A stretch of 64,000 nt of DNA from contig NC_023033.1 in assembly GCF_000505665.1 (NCBI RefSeq), positions 2,012,313-2,076,312 of the forward strand, given 5' to 3'. This DNA is from Thermosynechococcus sp. NK55a (GTDB taxonomy: Bacteria; Cyanobacteriota; Cyanobacteriia; Thermosynechococcales; Thermosynechococcaceae). The notes beneath the pieces are model-generated. The model saw only the letters and a program-made list of their open reading frames with translations, searched no databases and was not told the DNA's origin. The translations under genes were made by a program, and so were the position numbers. Of the stretch, positions 11,917 through 22,395 are shown piece by piece; the first letter of the stretch is position 1, and each line of letters opens with the position of its first letter.

Positions 11917-12348
11917 ATGCTAAGTCCAAAGCGTACAAAATTTCGCAAACAGCAGCGGGGTCGCATGACGGGAGTTGCCAGTCGCGGTAACTCCATCCAT
12001 TTTGGTGACTATGCTCTTCAAGCCCTTGAACCTGCTTGGATCACCGCACGGCAAATTGAAGCCGGCCGTCGCGCCATGACCCGCTATATCCGCCGCGGTG
12101 GCAAAATCTGGATTCGCATTTTCCCCGACAAACCCGTGACGATGCGGCCTGCAGAAACACGGATGGGGTCAGGGAAAGGGTCACCGGAGTACTGGGTGGC
12201 AGTGGTCAAACCCGGTCGCATTATGTATGAAATTGCCGGTGTGACAGAGGAGGTTGCTCGCGAAGCCATGCGCCTTGCTGCCTACAAAATGCCGATCAAG
12301 ACCCGTTTTCTGGTGCGCAATCAAGAAGAGCAACAACAGGAGGGTTAA
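11917..12348 (+). CDS. rplP: 50S ribosomal protein L16
   Basis: L16 organises the tRNA A-site region of the large subunit. The 143-residue protein begins [19 protein letters not shown] and contains [20 protein letters not shown] and the [19 protein letters not shown] stretch typical of L16. It follows rpsC by 14 bases with GGGAAG as ribosome-binding site. Confidence 0.98.
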   Translation: MLSPKRTKFRKQQRGRMTGVASRGNSIHFGDYALQALEPAWITARQIEAGRRAMTRYIRRGGKIWIRIFPDKPVTMRPAETRMGSGKGSPEYWVAVVKPGRIMYEIAGVTEEVAREAMRLAAYKMPIKTRFLVRNQEEQQQEG

Positions 12349-12350
12349 GA

Positions 12351-12563
12351 ATGGCACTGACGAAAATGAAAGACCTGCGGCAACTGAGTGATCAAGAGCT
12401 GAGCGATCGCATTGCCGCGATTAAGAAAGAACTCTTTGATCTGCGCTTCAAAAAAGCCACCCGTCAAGAGGTCAAGCCCCATCAATTTAAACATCTGCGC
12501 CACGAGTTGGCACAGCTTTTAACCCTTGAGAATGAACGTCGCCGCAGTGGAGGCCAAGGCTAA
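12351..12563 (+). CDS. rpmC: 50S ribosomal protein L29
   Basis: L29 is a small two-helix protein near the tunnel exit beside L23. The 70-residue sequence starts [17 protein letters not shown] and contains [15 protein letters not shown], the family core. The stop codon shares a base with the rpsQ start (TAATG), implying coupled translation. Confidence 0.97.
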   Translation: MALTKMKDLRQLSDQELSDRIAAIKKELFDLRFKKATRQEVKPHQFKHLRHELAQLLTLENERRRSGGQG

Positions 12564-12811
12564 TGGCAGTTAAGGAACGTGTTGGCGTTGTCGTCAGCGA
12601 CAAAATGCAAAAAACCGTCGTCGTTGCTGTCGAAAACCGCGCCCCCCATCCCAAGTACGGCAAAATTGTCGTCAAAACCCGCCGCTATAAAGCCCATGAT
12701 GAAAACAATGAAGCCAAAGTGGGCGATCGCGTGCGCATTCGGGAAACCCGTCCCCTGAGTCGCACCAAGCGTTGGGTCATTGCCGAGATTCTCAGTCCTC
12801 GCACTGCCTAA
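12563..12811 (+). CDS. rpsQ: 30S ribosomal protein S17
   Basis: S17 is an OB-fold 16S rRNA-binding protein needed early in 30S assembly. The 82-residue protein contains [19 protein letters not shown] and the signature [20 protein letters not shown]. It overlaps the rpmC stop by one base. A HIP1 octamer lies within the gene (12723-12730). Confidence 0.97.
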   Translation: MAVKERVGVVVSDKMQKTVVVAVENRAPHPKYGKIVVKTRRYKAHDENNEAKVGDRVRIRETRPLSRTKRWVIAEILSPRTA

Positions 12812-12823
12812 GGAGAGCCAGCC

Positions 12824-13192
12824 ATGATTCAACAGGAAACCTATCTCAATGTTGCTGACAATAGCGGCGCCAAAAAGCTCCTCTGCATTCGTGTGCTCGG
12901 AGGCGGTAACCGTCGCTACGGTAGTGTGGGCGATGTGATCATTGCCACCGTCAAAGATGCGACTCCCAATATGGCAGTGAAAAAATCCGATGTGGTTCGG
13001 GCTGTCATTGTGCGCACGCGCAAAACCATCCGCCGCGAAAGTGGCATGAGCATCCGCTTTGATGACAACGCCGCTGTCTTGATCAACCAAGATGGCAACC
13101 CTCGCGGTACCCGTGTCTTTGGCCCTGTGGCTCGCGAACTGCGGGATAAAAACTTCACAAAAATTGTCTCATTGGCACCGGAGGTACTCTAA
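12824..13192 (+). CDS. rplN: 50S ribosomal protein L14
   Basis: L14 binds 23S rRNA at the subunit interface and is the docking point of the silencing factor RsfS. It has the usual 122 residues, starting [20 protein letters not shown], with the signature region around [15 protein letters not shown] and the C-terminus REKNF-like ([16 protein letters not shown]). The start is preceded by AAGGAGAG, and the stop overlaps rplX by one base. Confidence 0.98.
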   Translation: MIQQETYLNVADNSGAKKLLCIRVLGGGNRRYGSVGDVIIATVKDATPNMAVKKSDVVRAVIVRTRKTIRRESGMSIRFDDNAAVLINQDGNPRGTRVFGPVARELRDKNFTKIVSLAPEVL

Positions 13193-13545
13193 TGGCGGCC
13201 AAGAAAGCAAACAAAAAGCCCGTGCGCTATCGCATGCACGTGAAAAAAGGGGATATGGTTCAAGTCATCGCCGGCAGGGACAAAGCCAAAGTCGGTGAAG
13301 TCCTCGCCGTTTTTCCCAAAACCAGTCAGGTAATTGTCAAAGGGGTTAACCTGAAAACCAAACACGTCAAGCCCCGCCAAGAGGGCGAATCGGGGCAAAT
13401 TATCACCAAAGAAGCCCCGATTTACAGTTGCAAGGTGATGCTTTACTCCACCAAGCAAAACGTGGCCAGCCGCATCTGCTACACCTACACCGAAGATGGC
13501 CGTAAGGTACGGATGCTCAAGAAAACTGGCGAAATCATTGATTAG
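13192..13545 (+). CDS. rplX: 50S ribosomal protein L24
   Basis: L24 starts 50S assembly by binding the 5' domain of 23S rRNA. The 117-residue protein has a basic N-terminal extension ([20 protein letters not shown]), then the KOW motif [19 protein letters not shown] and the family stretch [11 protein letters not shown]. Start and rplN stop overlap (TAATG). A 58-base gap follows before rplE. Confidence 0.97.
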   Translation: MAAKKANKKPVRYRMHVKKGDMVQVIAGRDKAKVGEVLAVFPKTSQVIVKGVNLKTKHVKPRQEGESGQIITKEAPIYSCKVMLYSTKQNVASRICYTYTEDGRKVRMLKKTGEIID

Positions 13546-13603
13546 GTCTCACTTGTTTCCCCCTCTCTGACCCAGCCCAGAGAATGCCCCTAGGAGAAGC
13601 CCC

Positions 13604-14149
13604 ATGTCTCAACGCCTCAAAGACCACTACAACAAAACCGTTGTGCCGCAGCTCATGCAACAATTCCAGTACAAAAACATTCACCAAGTGCCCAAGATTG
13701 TCAAAGTGACCGTCAACCGGGGTCTTGGTGAAGCGGCGCAAAATGCTAAGGCCCTCGAAGCCACCCTGGCAGAAATTGCTACAATTACAGGCCAAAAGCC
13801 CGTGGTGACCCGTGCCAAGAAGGCGATCGCTGGCTTCAAAATTCGCAAAGGCATGCCCGTGGGGGTTGCCGTGACGTTACGTTCCGATCGCATGTATGCC
13901 TTTTTGGATCGCTTAATTAACTTGGCACTGCCACGTATTCGTGACTTTCGTGGTGTCAACCCCAAAAGCTTTGATGGCCGGGGCAACTACACCCTAGGTT
14001 TGCGTGAGCAACTGATTTTCCCCGAAGTTAACTACGACGACATTGATCAAATTCGCGGCATGGATGTCTCAATCATCACCACTGCCAATACTGATGAAGA
14101 AGGACGTGCCCTGCTCAAAGCAATGGGCATGCCGTTCCGTGAGAACTAA
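13604..14149 (+). CDS. rplE: 50S ribosomal protein L5
   Basis: L5 binds 5S rRNA and contacts the P-site tRNA. The 181-residue sequence includes [34 protein letters not shown] and the C-terminal [20 protein letters not shown]. It is preceded by TAGGAGAAGC. Unlike in E. coli, rpsN (S14) does not follow; rpsH comes next. Confidence 0.98.
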   Translation: MSQRLKDHYNKTVVPQLMQQFQYKNIHQVPKIVKVTVNRGLGEAAQNAKALEATLAEIATITGQKPVVTRAKKAIAGFKIRKGMPVGVAVTLRSDRMYAFLDRLINLALPRIRDFRGVNPKSFDGRGNYTLGLREQLIFPEVNYDDIDQIRGMDVSIITTANTDEEGRALLKAMGMPFREN

Positions 14150-14178
14150 CGCCGGAGGCAGATTTTTAAGGAGCAACT

Positions 14179-14580
14179 ATGGCAGTAAATGACACGATTG
14201 GCGATATGCTAACTCGCATCCGCAACGCAAACCTTGCGCGTCATCAAACCACCACCATTCCGGCCACGCGCATGACCCGCAGTATTGCGCAGGTCCTGAA
14301 AGCGGAAGGGTTTATTCGCGATTTTGAAGAGCAAGGGGACGGCGTCAAACGGCAGCTTGTGGTTTCCCTAAAATATCGCGGCAAGCAGCGCCAGCCGATT
14401 ATTACTGCGCTCAAGCGGGTGAGTAAACCTGGTCTGCGCGTCTATGCCAATTCCCGTGAGTTGCCCCGGGTACTCGGTGGCATCGGCATTGCCATCATCT
14501 CCACCTCAAGCGGCATCATGACCGATCGCGAGGCACGGAAGCAGGGCATTGGCGGCGAAGTACTCTGTTACGTTTGGTAA
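14179..14580 (+). CDS. rpsH: 30S ribosomal protein S8
   Basis: S8 binds the central domain of 16S rRNA. The protein has 133 residues, starting [20 protein letters not shown], and carries the C-terminal signature [20 protein letters not shown] plus [10 protein letters not shown]. In many bacteria it represses the spc operon by binding its mRNA; whether that happens here is not shown. The start follows TAAGGAG. Confidence 0.98.
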   Translation: MAVNDTIGDMLTRIRNANLARHQTTTIPATRMTRSIAQVLKAEGFIRDFEEQGDGVKRQLVVSLKYRGKQRQPIITALKRVSKPGLRVYANSRELPRVLGGIGIAIISTSSGIMTDREARKQGIGGEVLCYVW

Positions 14581-14598
14581 GCTCGGAGGAAGTCCCAC

Positions 14599-15162
14599 AT
14601 GTCTCGTATTGGCAAGCGTCCCATCCCTCTGCCCAAGAATGTCACCCTCACCCTAGAGGGGCAGCAGGTCACGGTCAAAGGTCCTAAGGGTCAACTCACT
14701 CGCGTTTTTCCTCCGGAAGTGAATGTTGCCCAAGAGGGCGAAACGATTGTCGTCAGACGCCGCGATGATTCTCGACCGGCCAAAGAACGCCACGGCCTCT
14801 GCCGCACGCTACTGGCCAACATGGTAGAAGGTGTCTCCCAAGGGTTTACGAAAAAGCTCGAGATTCAAGGGGTTGGTTACCGTGCCCAGCTCCAAGGCAA
14901 AACCCTTGTCCTCAGTATGGGCTACAGCCACCCCGTTGAGATCGTGCCGCCTGAGGGCATTACCCTAGAAATCGAGGACAACCAAGGTAAAAAAGTCCAG
15001 CAAGGCACCATTGTCCTCGTCAGTGGTATTGATAAAGAACTGGTCGGCAACACCTCTGCCCGTATTCGCGCTGTGCGCCCCCCTGAACCCTACAAGGGCA
15101 AGGGTATCCGCTATATGGGTGAATTTGTGCGTCGTAAAGTTGGTAAGACAGGGAAGAAATAG
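14599..15162 (+). CDS. rplF: 50S ribosomal protein L6
   Basis: L6 lies near the GTPase centre of the large subunit and has two similar domains. The 187-residue protein starts [20 protein letters not shown] and ends with the signature [21 protein letters not shown] near residues 159-179. The stop codon is immediately followed by the rplR ATG with no gap. Confidence 0.98.
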   Translation: MSRIGKRPIPLPKNVTLTLEGQQVTVKGPKGQLTRVFPPEVNVAQEGETIVVRRRDDSRPAKERHGLCRTLLANMVEGVSQGFTKKLEIQGVGYRAQLQGKTLVLSMGYSHPVEIVPPEGITLEIEDNQGKKVQQGTIVLVSGIDKELVGNTSARIRAVRPPEPYKGKGIRYMGEFVRRKVGKTGKK

Positions 15163-15525
15163 ATGAAGCAAACTCGTATTGCGGCTCGCCAAAGTCGGCA
15201 TCAGCGCATTCGCCGCAAAATCAAAGGTACCAGCGATCGCCCCCGCCTCGCTGTCTTTCGTTCCCATCAGCACATCTATGCCCAAGTGATTGATGACACC
15301 CGGCATCATACCCTCGTCGCTGCTTCCAGTCTGGAGCCAGAACTGCGGCAAAAGCTGGGGAATGGGAGGACCTGTGCCGCCTCCACCGAAGTGGGGCGAC
15401 TGATTGCAGAGCGTGCCAAAGCCGCTGGCATTGAACGCGTTGTCTTTGATCGTGGTGGCAATATCTACCATGGTCGTGTCAAGGCCTTAGCGGAGGCCGC
15501 CCGTGAAGCTGGACTAGACTTTTAG
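15163..15525 (+). CDS. rplR: 50S ribosomal protein L18
   Basis: L18 carries 5S rRNA to the large subunit together with L5. The 120-residue protein has a basic N-terminus, then [20 protein letters not shown] and the C-terminal [25 protein letters not shown] motif (residues 93-117). It abuts rplF directly. Confidence 0.98.
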   Translation: MKQTRIAARQSRHQRIRRKIKGTSDRPRLAVFRSHQHIYAQVIDDTRHHTLVAASSLEPELRQKLGNGRTCAASTEVGRLIAERAKAAGIERVVFDRGGNIYHGRVKALAEAAREAGLDF

Positions 15526-15536
15526 AGGATGACCCG

Positions 15537-16061
15537 ATGGCAAATCGTCGTAAAAACCCCCGCAAAGTTGAAAAAGAAACTGACTGGCAAGAGCGAGTCG
15601 TCCAGATCCGCCGCGTCTCCAAAGTGGTCAAAGGCGGTAAGAAACTCAGCTTCCGTGCCATTGTTGTCGTTGGCAACGAGCGTGGCCAAGTGGGTGTGGG
15701 TGTCGGCAAAGCCGCCGATGTCATTGGTGCGGTCCGCAAAGGCGTAGCTGATGGCAAGAAGCACCTTATTGATGTCCCGATCACCAAATCCAACTCTATT
15801 CCCCACCCCACCTTTGGCGAAGGCGGTGCTGCCCGCGTCATGATTCGTCCCGCCGCACCGGGAACTGGGGTAATTGCAGGTGGCTCTGTGCGCACCGTTC
15901 TGGAACTAGCAGGGGTACGCAATGTACTTGCCAAACAGCTGGGATCCAGCAACCCCCTCAACAATGCCCGTGCCGCCCTCGAAGCCCTTGCAGCCTTGCG
16001 CACTTTTCAAGAAGTTGCCGAGGAGCGGGAAATCCCCATTGAAAACCTTTATAGCAAATAG
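15537..16061 (+). CDS. rpsE: 30S ribosomal protein S5
   Basis: S5 sits at the mRNA entry tunnel and affects decoding accuracy. The 174-residue protein has the double-stranded RNA-binding-like domain with [20 protein letters not shown] and [20 protein letters not shown], then the C-terminal [20 protein letters not shown] and [21 protein letters not shown] ribosome-binding region precedes ATG 15537. Confidence 0.98.
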   Translation: MANRRKNPRKVEKETDWQERVVQIRRVSKVVKGGKKLSFRAIVVVGNERGQVGVGVGKAADVIGAVRKGVADGKKHLIDVPITKSNSIPHPTFGEGGAARVMIRPAAPGTGVIAGGSVRTVLELAGVRNVLAKQLGSSNPLNNARAALEALAALRTFQEVAEEREIPIENLYSK

Positions 16062-16074
16062 TTAGGAGTGATCC

Positions 16075-16539
16075 ATGCGTTTTCAAGATCTGCACCCCCA
16101 AGCGGGATCGCGACGGCGCAAACGGCGGATTGGTCGGGGTATTGCCGCAGGTCAAGGGGCAAGTGGCGGCTTTGGTATGCGGGGGCAAAAATCTCGTTCC
16201 GGTCGCCCCACTCGTCCTGGCTTTGAAGGTGGTCAAAACCCCCTCTACCGTCGTCTCCCCAAACTCAAGCACTTCCCCCTCGTCAGCCGGAAGGTTTACA
16301 CTACGATCAACGTAGGTCGTCTCAATACCCTACCGCCCAATAGTGTGGTGACAGTTGAATCCCTCCTTGAAGCTGGCATTCTCACCACTGCCAAATATCC
16401 CCTTAAAGTACTAGGGGGGGGTGAGCTAAATGTCAAGCTAGAGGTCCATGCGGCTGCCTTTAGTAGCAGTGCCCGCAGCAAGATTGAAGCCGCTGGTGGG
16501 GTATGTGTGGAGACCTCCGTTGCTGCCGACAGTGAATAG
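16075..16539 (+). CDS. rplO: 50S ribosomal protein L15
   Basis: L15 is a late-assembly 50S protein with a glycine- and arginine-rich N-terminus ([30 protein letters not shown]) and a globular C-domain. The protein has 154 residues. An in-frame G8 run (around 16414-16421) encodes LGGGE and is intact. rpmD (L30), which precedes rplO in E. coli, is absent, as is usual in cyanobacteria. Confidence 0.97.
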   Translation: MRFQDLHPQAGSRRRKRRIGRGIAAGQGASGGFGMRGQKSRSGRPTRPGFEGGQNPLYRRLPKLKHFPLVSRKVYTTINVGRLNTLPPNSVVTVESLLEAGILTTAKYPLKVLGGGELNVKLEVHAAAFSSSARSKIEAAGGVCVETSVAADSE

Positions 16540-16551
16540 AGGAACCCCAAT

Positions 16552-17862
16552 ATGATTGTGAATCGCGGCAAGGCACCCACTGCCCAAGAAACGTTTATGC
16601 AGATGGCTCAAGCGGCTGGTCTGCGGGGGCGACTCCTGATCACCATTGGGCTGCTAATCTTAGTGCGGCTTGGCATCTATCTACCGATTCCGGGAATAGA
16701 GCGCGCTGTTTTTGCCCAGAGCGTTCAAGATAATGCCGTGATTCGCTTCCTCGATATCTTTTCAGGCGGTGGCCTTTCCGCCCTTGGGATTTTCGCCCTT
16801 GGCATCTTGCCTTATATTAACGCCTCGATCATCATGCAGTTGCTGACTGCTGCTCTCCCCTCCTTGGAGCGACTCCAAAAAGACGAAGGGGAAGCCGGCC
16901 GTCGCAAAATTTCCCAAATTACTCGCTACGTCGCTGTGGGCTGGGCGGTTCTACAAAGCTTTGGTATTGCCATTTTTGTCAGTTCAATTCCCGGTGCCGC
17001 TTTACACCCGGGGCCGTGGTTTGTAGCCGAGATTGTTCTTGGCCTGACCGCTGGCTCAATGGTCGTGATGTGGATTTCGGAATTGATTACTGAGCGAGGG
17101 GTGGGTAATGGTGCTTCCCTCTTGATCTTTTTGAGCATTGTTGCCTACTTACCTGCCTCGGTGGGCCAGACGATCGCCCTTGCGGAAAGTGGTGGCAACA
17201 TCGGCGGCATCGTGATCCTTGTGGCTGTCTTTTTAGCCATGATTGTTGGCATTGTCTTCGTTCAAGAGGGGACCCGCCGCATCCCTATTGTTTCGGCCCG
17301 TCGCCAAGTGGGGCGTAAGCTCTACCGCGAGCAGACCAGTTACCTGCCCCTGCGCTTAAACCAAGGGGGGGTGATGCCGATCATTTTTGCCTCGGCGGTA
17401 CTGATTCTACCTTCGACATTGGCGCAGTTTACCCGTAACGAACTCGTCGCCCGATTTGCGAGTTATGTTTCTCCGGCAGGGCCAACACCCTGGCTATACG
17501 TGATTTTTTATTTGCTGTTGATTCTCTTCTTTAGCTACTTTTACTCCTCCTTGGTGGTCAACCCCGTGGATATGTCCCAAAACTTGAAAAAAATGGGCGC
17601 CAGTATTCCGGGGATTCGACCGGGGAAAGCGACTTCTGATTACCTAGAGCGGGTTCTCAACCGCTTGACATTCCTAGGGGCGATCTTTTTGGGTCTGGTG
17701 GCAATTATTCCCACAGCAGTCGAGAGCGCAACCAAAGTAACAACATTCCAAGGGTTGGGGGCGACCTCCCTGTTGATCTTGGTGGGGGTGGCCATTGACA
17801 CCTCAAAACAAATTCAAACCTATGTGATTTCACAGCGTTATGAGGGGATGGTGAAGCAGTAA
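16552..17862 (+). CDS. secY: Preprotein translocase subunit SecY
   Basis: SecY is the channel of the Sec translocon in the cytoplasmic and thylakoid membranes. The 436-residue protein has ten hydrophobic segments, starting with LLITIGLLILVRLGIYLPIPG. The second shows the plug-region and family signature ALGILPYINASIIMQLL. The cytoplasmic loop EGTRRIPIVSARRQVG and the later loop with KKMGASIPGIRPGKATSDYL are also present. The stop overlaps adk by one base. Confidence 0.98.
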   Translation: MIVNRGKAPTAQETFMQMAQAAGLRGRLLITIGLLILVRLGIYLPIPGIERAVFAQSVQDNAVIRFLDIFSGGGLSALGIFALGILPYINASIIMQLLTAALPSLERLQKDEGEAGRRKISQITRYVAVGWAVLQSFGIAIFVSSIPGAALHPGPWFVAEIVLGLTAGSMVVMWISELITERGVGNGASLLIFLSIVAYLPASVGQTIALAESGGNIGGIVILVAVFLAMIVGIVFVQEGTRRIPIVSARRQVGRKLYREQTSYLPLRLNQGGVMPIIFASAVLILPSTLAQFTRNELVARFASYVSPAGPTPWLYVIFYLLLILFFSYFYSSLVVNPVDMSQNLKKMGASIPGIRPGKATSDYLERVLNRLTFLGAIFLGLVAIIPTAVESATKVTTFQGLGATSLLILVGVAIDTSKQIQTYVISQRYEGMVKQ

Positions 17863-18449
17863 TGCGCTTAATTTTGTTTGGTGGCCCCGGTTCGGGCAAA
17901 GGGACACAGGCGGCAATTCTGACCACACTCTTGGGCATTCCCCATATTTCTACAGGGGATATTCTGCGGGCAGAGCGAGCTGCCGGCACCCCCCTCGGCC
18001 AACAGGCTCAACGCTACATGGATCGCGGTGAACTGGTACCAGATCAGGTGATTGTGGAGATGGTGGCCAATCGCTTGCAACAGCCAGATACGACGGCGGG
18101 TTGGCTTTTGGACGGCTTTCCCCGCAATGTGGCACAAGCAGCGGTCTTTGAGGAGATGCTCAAAAGCATTCACCAAGACTACGATTACTTGCTTTTTTTA
18201 GATGTGCCCGCTGCGATTCTCCAAGAACGCGCCCTAAATCGCGCTAAGCAAGCTGTCAACGGTCAGCAGCGCTCCGATGATACCCCGGAAACTATCCTTA
18301 AGCGGCTAGAGGTCTATGAGCGGGAAACCCTACCGATGATTCAACAGTACATGAGTCATCCTAGGTTTGTGCACATTGATGGAACGCGTACGATTGAAGA
18401 GGTAACTGCTGCCATTCAAGCACGTATTGGGGAGGTGAACCGTGTCTAA
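17862..18449 (+). CDS. adk: Adenylate kinase (short, zinc-free LID type)
   Basis: Adk interconverts ATP + AMP and 2 ADP. The 195-residue protein has the P-loop [12 protein letters not shown] at residues 4-15, the AMP-binding region HISTGDILR and the DGFPRN motif. The LID region is short ([16 protein letters not shown]) and has no four-cysteine zinc site. The gene is translationally coupled to secY (TAATG), as in many bacteria. Confidence 0.97.
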
Positions 18450-18666
18450 ACAGGATGCCATTGAAATTGAAGGGACAGTGACTGAGTCATTGCCCAACGC
18501 CATGTTTCGGGTGGATCTGGACAATGGCTTCAATGTCCTTGCTCATATTTCTGGGAAGATTCGCCGCAACTACATCAAGATTTTGCCGGGCGATCGCGTC
18601 AAGGTGGAATTGACCCCCTATGACTTGACCAAAGGGCGGATTACCTATCGCCTGCGCAAAAAGTAG
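18442..18666 (+). CDS. infA: Translation initiation factor IF-1
   Basis: IF-1 is a single OB-fold protein that blocks the ribosomal A site during initiation. The 74-residue sequence starts at GTG 18442 ([20 protein letters not shown]) and contains [20 protein letters not shown] and the C-terminal [10 protein letters not shown]. It overlaps the end of adk by 8 bases and has GGGGAGG as ribosome-binding site. Confidence 0.97.
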
Positions 18667-18726
18667 TTTGATCTTTACTGATCACTCTGCTAAGATATAA
18701 AATTTGCGACTACATGAGCAACTGAT

Positions 18727-18840
18727 ATGAAAGTAAGAGCATCGGTACGGCGTATTTGTGAAAAATGCCGCGTCATTCGGCGACGTGGCCGGGTGATGGT
18801 GATCTGCACCAATCCGAAACACAAGCAGCGCCAAGGGTAA
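18727..18840 (+). CDS. rpmJ: 50S ribosomal protein L36
   Basis: A 37-residue protein too short for many gene finders. It starts [19 protein letters not shown] and contains the zinc ligands Cys-x2-Cys, then [13 protein letters not shown] supplying a third Cys and a His, so this is the zinc-binding (C+) form. It lies between infA and rpsM, the standard position. Confidence 0.97.
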   Translation: MKVRASVRRICEKCRVIRRRGRVMVICTNPKHKQRQG

Positions 18841-18873
18841 CCCACTGTTGTTGCACACATAGGAACTAGATTC

Positions 18874-19254
18874 ATGGCTCGTATTGCTGGTGTTGATTTA
18901 CCCCGCGACAAACGCATTGAAATTGCCCTTACCTACATCTATGGCATTGGCTTAACCCGCTCCAAAGAAATTTTGGCAAAAACGGGTGTCAATCCTGATA
19001 CACGCACCCGCGATTTAACGGATGCGGATATTGCGGCACTGCGGGCTGCTATTGACGAGTACCAAGTGGAAGGGGATCTGCGCCGCCTGGAGGCCATGAA
19101 TATTAAGCGGCTCATGGACATTGGCTGCTATCGGGGACGGCGCCATCGCCTTGGATTGCCGGTTCGTGGTCAGCGCACCCGTACCAATGCTCGCACCCGT
19201 CGTGGTGGTCGTCGCACTGTGGCTGGTAAGAAAAAACCCGCTGCTAAGAAATAA
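18874..19254 (+). CDS. rpsM: 30S ribosomal protein S13
   Basis: S13 forms the bridge between the 30S head and the 50S subunit and contacts P-site tRNA. The 126-residue protein starts [20 protein letters not shown], contains the helix-two-turn-helix [12 protein letters not shown], and the signature [21 protein letters not shown] lysine-rich tail follows. Confidence 0.98.
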   Translation: MARIAGVDLPRDKRIEIALTYIYGIGLTRSKEILAKTGVNPDTRTRDLTDADIAALRAAIDEYQVEGDLRRLEAMNIKRLMDIGCYRGRRHRLGLPVRGQRTRTNARTRRGGRRTVAGKKKPAAKK

Positions 19255-19296
19255 GTTTTTCCGCTCCTGCTACCTCATTCACGGTTTGGATAGATT

Positions 19297-19689
19297 ATGG
19301 CACCCTCTGCAAAACGCTCTGGCCCTCGTAAGCAAAAGCGCAATGTCCCCAGTGGCGTTGCCCACATTCAGTCCACATTTAATAACACGATTGTCTCAAT
19401 TACCGACCCCAATGGTGAGGTGATTGCTTGGGCCTCCGCTGGCTCCAGTGGTTTCAAAGGTGCCAAAAAAGGCACACCCTTTGCAGCCCAAACTGCTGCT
19501 GATAATGCGGCGCGCCGTGCCATTGATCAGGGGATGCGGCAAGTTGAGGTCATGGTGAGTGGTCCTGGCTCCGGTCGAGAAACAGCGATTCGGGCGTTGC
19601 AAGCCGCAGGTTTAGAAATTACCCTCATTCGGGATGTGACCCCCATTCCCCATAATGGTTGCCGTCCCCCCAAACGGCGGCGGGTTTAG
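19297..19689 (+). CDS. rpsK: 30S ribosomal protein S11
   Basis: S11 forms part of the mRNA exit platform of the 30S subunit. The 130-residue protein contains [19 protein letters not shown] and the signature [20 protein letters not shown] followed by [16 protein letters not shown]. It lies between rpsM and rpoA; rpsD, which sits here in E. coli, is at 60311 instead. Confidence 0.98.
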   Translation: MAPSAKRSGPRKQKRNVPSGVAHIQSTFNNTIVSITDPNGEVIAWASAGSSGFKGAKKGTPFAAQTAADNAARRAIDQGMRQVEVMVSGPGSGRETAIRALQAAGLEITLIRDVTPIPHNGCRPPKRRRV

Positions 19690-19718
19690 GTTAGTTTGGG
19701 TCCCTTGGGAGCACAGCT

Positions 19719-20684
19719 ATGGCATATCAAATTGAATGTTTGGAAACACGGGTTGAGGAGGATCAGGGGCAGTATGGCCAATTTGCACTGCATCCCCTTG
19801 CCCCTGGTCAAGGGATTACGGTGGGGAATGCCCTGCGGCGGGTTCTCCTTTCCAACTTACCCGGTAGTGCTGTGACAGCGGTGCGGATTGCTGGCGTCAA
19901 TCATGAGTTTTCGACGATTCCCGGTGTGCGCGAAGATGTCATGGACATTTTGCTGCAAATGAAGCAGTTGGTGATTCGCAGCCACACCTCAGAACCCCAA
20001 ATGGGTCGTCTTTTTGCTCAAGCCCCTGAGAATGAGCCATTGACGGTCACTGCTGGTATGGTGCAGCTTGGCTCTGAAGTGGAGGTGGTCAACCCCAACC
20101 ACTATATTGCCACGCTGATGCCGGGGGCAACTTTGGAGATGGAATTCAAGATTGAAAAGGATCGCGGCTATCGCTCGGTGGAGCGGGTGCGGGACGATCG
20201 CCTTGCCTTGGACTATCTCCAATTGGATGCGGTCTTTATGCCCGTGCGGCGGGTGAACTACACTGTTGATTCTGTGCGCAGTGCCGGTGCAGAGGGCGAT
20301 CGCCAGCTCCAGGACTACCTAAAGCTAGAAATCTGGACAAATGGCAGCTTGACTCCTCAGGATGCCCTCAATCAGGCGGCAACGATTCTTGTGGATCTCT
20401 TTAGCCCCTTGAAGGAAGTGCCCCTACACACCTCTGAGGCCACCACCACCGATGAGCATGACGAAACGGGGCAAATTCCCATTGAGCAACTTAATTTGTC
20501 GGTCCGTGCCTATAACTGTCTCAAGCGTGCCCAAGTGAATACGGTGGCTGATCTCCTTGAGTACTCCCAGGAAGAGCTACTGGAGATCAAAAACTTCGGT
20601 CAAAAGTCGGCTGAGGAAGTGATCGAAGCCCTGCAAAAACACTTGGGAATTACGCTACCGCCCCAAAAAGCTGCCCGTAACTAG
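19719..20684 (+). CDS. rpoA: RNA polymerase subunit alpha
   Basis: The alpha subunit scaffolds RNA polymerase assembly. The 321-residue protein has the N-terminal dimerisation domain (LHPLAPGQGITVGNALRRVLL), a linker around residues 230-245, and a C-terminal domain that binds UP-element DNA and activators (IEQLNLSVRAYNCLKRAQVN and LLEIKNFGQKSAEEV). The gene is complete and starts at ATG 19719 after GGGAGCA. Confidence 0.98.
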   Translation: MAYQIECLETRVEEDQGQYGQFALHPLAPGQGITVGNALRRVLLSNLPGSAVTAVRIAGVNHEFSTIPGVREDVMDILLQMKQLVIRSHTSEPQMGRLFAQAPENEPLTVTAGMVQLGSEVEVVNPNHYIATLMPGATLEMEFKIEKDRGYRSVERVRDDRLALDYLQLDAVFMPVRRVNYTVDSVRSAGAEGDRQLQDYLKLEIWTNGSLTPQDALNQAATILVDLFSPLKEVPLHTSEATTTDEHDETGQIPIEQLNLSVRAYNCLKRAQVNTVADLLEYSQEELLEIKNFGQKSAEEVIEALQKHLGITLPPQKAARN

Positions 20685-20706
20685 AGAGATTGAATGAGGT
20701 TTACCT

Positions 20707-21057
20707 ATGCGTCACCAACGTCGGGTTCCCCAACTAGGACTACCAGCGGATCAACGAAAAGCACTGCTGCGGGCATTGACCACTGAGCTGATTCGCCATG
20801 GTCGCATTACCACCACCAAAGCGCGGGCAAAGGCTGTACGCGCAGAGGCAGAGCGGATGATCACCTTGGCAAAGGATGGCTCCTTGGCGGCACGGCGGCG
20901 TGCCCTTGGCTATCTCTACGATAAGCAACTGGTGCATGCTCTCTTTGCCCAAGCCCCAGGGCGCTATGGCGATCGCAAGGGGGGCTATACCCGTATTATC
21001 CGCAGTGTGCGGCGGCGGGGGGATAATGCTGAATTGGCGGTCATTGAGCTGGTGTAG
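20707..21057 (+). CDS. rplQ: 50S ribosomal protein L17
   Basis: L17 is a core 50S protein. The 116-residue protein begins [20 protein letters not shown] and has the family stretch [20 protein letters not shown] and the C-terminal [20 protein letters not shown]. It follows rpoA as in most bacteria and precedes truA by 6 bases. Confidence 0.97.
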   Translation: MRHQRRVPQLGLPADQRKALLRALTTELIRHGRITTTKARAKAVRAEAERMITLAKDGSLAARRRALGYLYDKQLVHALFAQAPGRYGDRKGGYTRIIRSVRRRGDNAELAVIELV

Positions 21058-21063
21058 TAGGCA

Positions 21064-21918
21064 ATGATGACGGCGATCGCCCCTCCTCAAAGCGGCCAAC
21101 GCTTGGCACTGCTAATTCAGTACCAGGGCACCCACTTCCACGGCTGGCAACGGCAGGTGGGGCAACGCACGGTGCAGGAGGTGATTGAGCAGGCGATCGC
21201 CAGTGTTGTCAATCATCCCGTCTCTGTTGTTGCAGCAGGGCGCACAGACACAGGGGTTCATGCTGCGGGTCAAGTGGCCCATGTCACGGTCAACTCGCCT
21301 ATTCCCGTTCATCGTTGGCCGGGGATTCTCAATGCTCGCTTGCCGGCTGATGTGGTGATTCGTGCCGCGGCGGCTGTGCCTCCTCACTGGCATGCCCGTT
21401 TCTCAGCCCTGTGGCGTCGCTATCGTTATACTCTCTATACCGATCCCTGCCCCAATATCTTTCTGCGGCCTTGGACATGGCACTACTACTATGCCCCCTT
21501 GGATGTGGCAAAAATGGCAGCAGTGCTTCAGCCATTGTTGGGGCGGCATCACCTAAGTGCATTTCACCGTTCTGGCTCCAATCGTGCCCATTCTTGGGTG
21601 GAGGTACAGGCGGTGAGTTGCCAGCGGCGCGGTGCCCTTGTGGAAATTGAGGTACAAGCTTCAGGGTTTCTCTACGGTATGATGCGCCTGTTGGTGGGCC
21701 TCTTGGTACAGGTGGGACAAGGCCAGCGATCGCCCGCCAGTTTTACGGAAATTTGGCAACAGGAGCAACGCCACCTTGTCAAGTATGCTGCACCCCCCAG
21801 CGGCCTTTGTCTATTGGGGGTGGGTTATCCTGAATCACCCTTCCCCCTTGCCCTGTGCACCGAGGCGATGCCCCAGTTCCAGTTAGCCTCTGTTTGCCCT
21901 GAATTGTCTATTGCATAG
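21064..21918 (+). CDS. truA: tRNA pseudouridine(38-40) synthase TruA
   Basis: TruA isomerises uridines 38-40 in the anticodon arm of tRNAs. The roughly 284-residue protein has the catalytic-aspartate motif [18 protein letters not shown] near residue 60, the conserved RYRYTLY region, and the C-terminal [20 protein letters not shown]. Two adjacent ATGs (21064 and 21067) could start it. Its position between rplQ and rplM is common in cyanobacteria and Firmicutes. Confidence 0.96.
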   Translation: MMTAIAPPQSGQRLALLIQYQGTHFHGWQRQVGQRTVQEVIEQAIASVVNHPVSVVAAGRTDTGVHAAGQVAHVTVNSPIPVHRWPGILNARLPADVVIRAAAAVPPHWHARFSALWRRYRYTLYTDPCPNIFLRPWTWHYYYAPLDVAKMAAVLQPLLGRHHLSAFHRSGSNRAHSWVEVQAVSCQRRGALVEIEVQASGFLYGMMRLLVGLLVQVGQGQRSPASFTEIWQQEQRHLVKYAAPPSGLCLLGVGYPESPFPLALCTEAMPQFQLASVCPELSIA

Positions 21919-21934
21919 CACTATGGAGTTTGTG

Positions 21935-22393
21935 ATGACCAGTACCGTAAAAACACCACTGCCCGCTGTGGATGACCTTGCTCCCCAGTGGTATGTCATT
22001 GATGCCGCTGATCAACGGTTGGGTCGGCTGGCCGCAGAAATTGCCCGCATTCTCAGGGGCAAAAACAAAGCCATTTACACCCCCCACATGGATACGGGTG
22101 ACTTTGTGATTGTCATCAATGCCGAAAAAGTCACCGTCACCGGCAGAAAACGCTCCCAAAAACTCTACCGTCGTCACTCCGGGCGTCCCGGCGGCATGAA
22201 AATTGAAACCTTTGATCAATTGCAAGCCCGTATTCCGGAGCGGATTATTGAGCACGCTGTCAAGGGGATGCTGCCGAAAAATTCCCTTGGCCGCAAACTC
22301 TTTACCAAGCTGAAAGTTTATGCTGGGCCAGAGCATCCTCACCAAGCACAAAAACCCCAGCCTTTGACCATTAACACGATTCCGGGAGCCTAA
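21935..22393 (+). CDS. rplM: 50S ribosomal protein L13
   Basis: L13 is an early-assembly 50S protein. I chose ATG 21935 ([20 protein letters not shown]) because GGAG lies at a suitable distance; an ATG at 21923 is possible. The protein of about 152 residues contains [20 protein letters not shown], the motif [20 protein letters not shown] and the C-terminal [17 protein letters not shown]. It forms the usual pair with rpsI. Confidence 0.97.
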   Translation: MTSTVKTPLPAVDDLAPQWYVIDAADQRLGRLAAEIARILRGKNKAIYTPHMDTGDFVIVINAEKVTVTGRKRSQKLYRRHSGRPGGMKIETFDQLQARIPERIIEHAVKGMLPKNSLGRKLFTKLKVYAGPEHPHQAQKPQPLTINTIPGA

Positions 22394-22395
22394 CA

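Noticed and set aside
8228-15471. Long antisense frames opposite the ribosomal genes
   Set aside because: They have no ribosome-binding sites or family features and follow from the GC-biased third positions of the sense genes.
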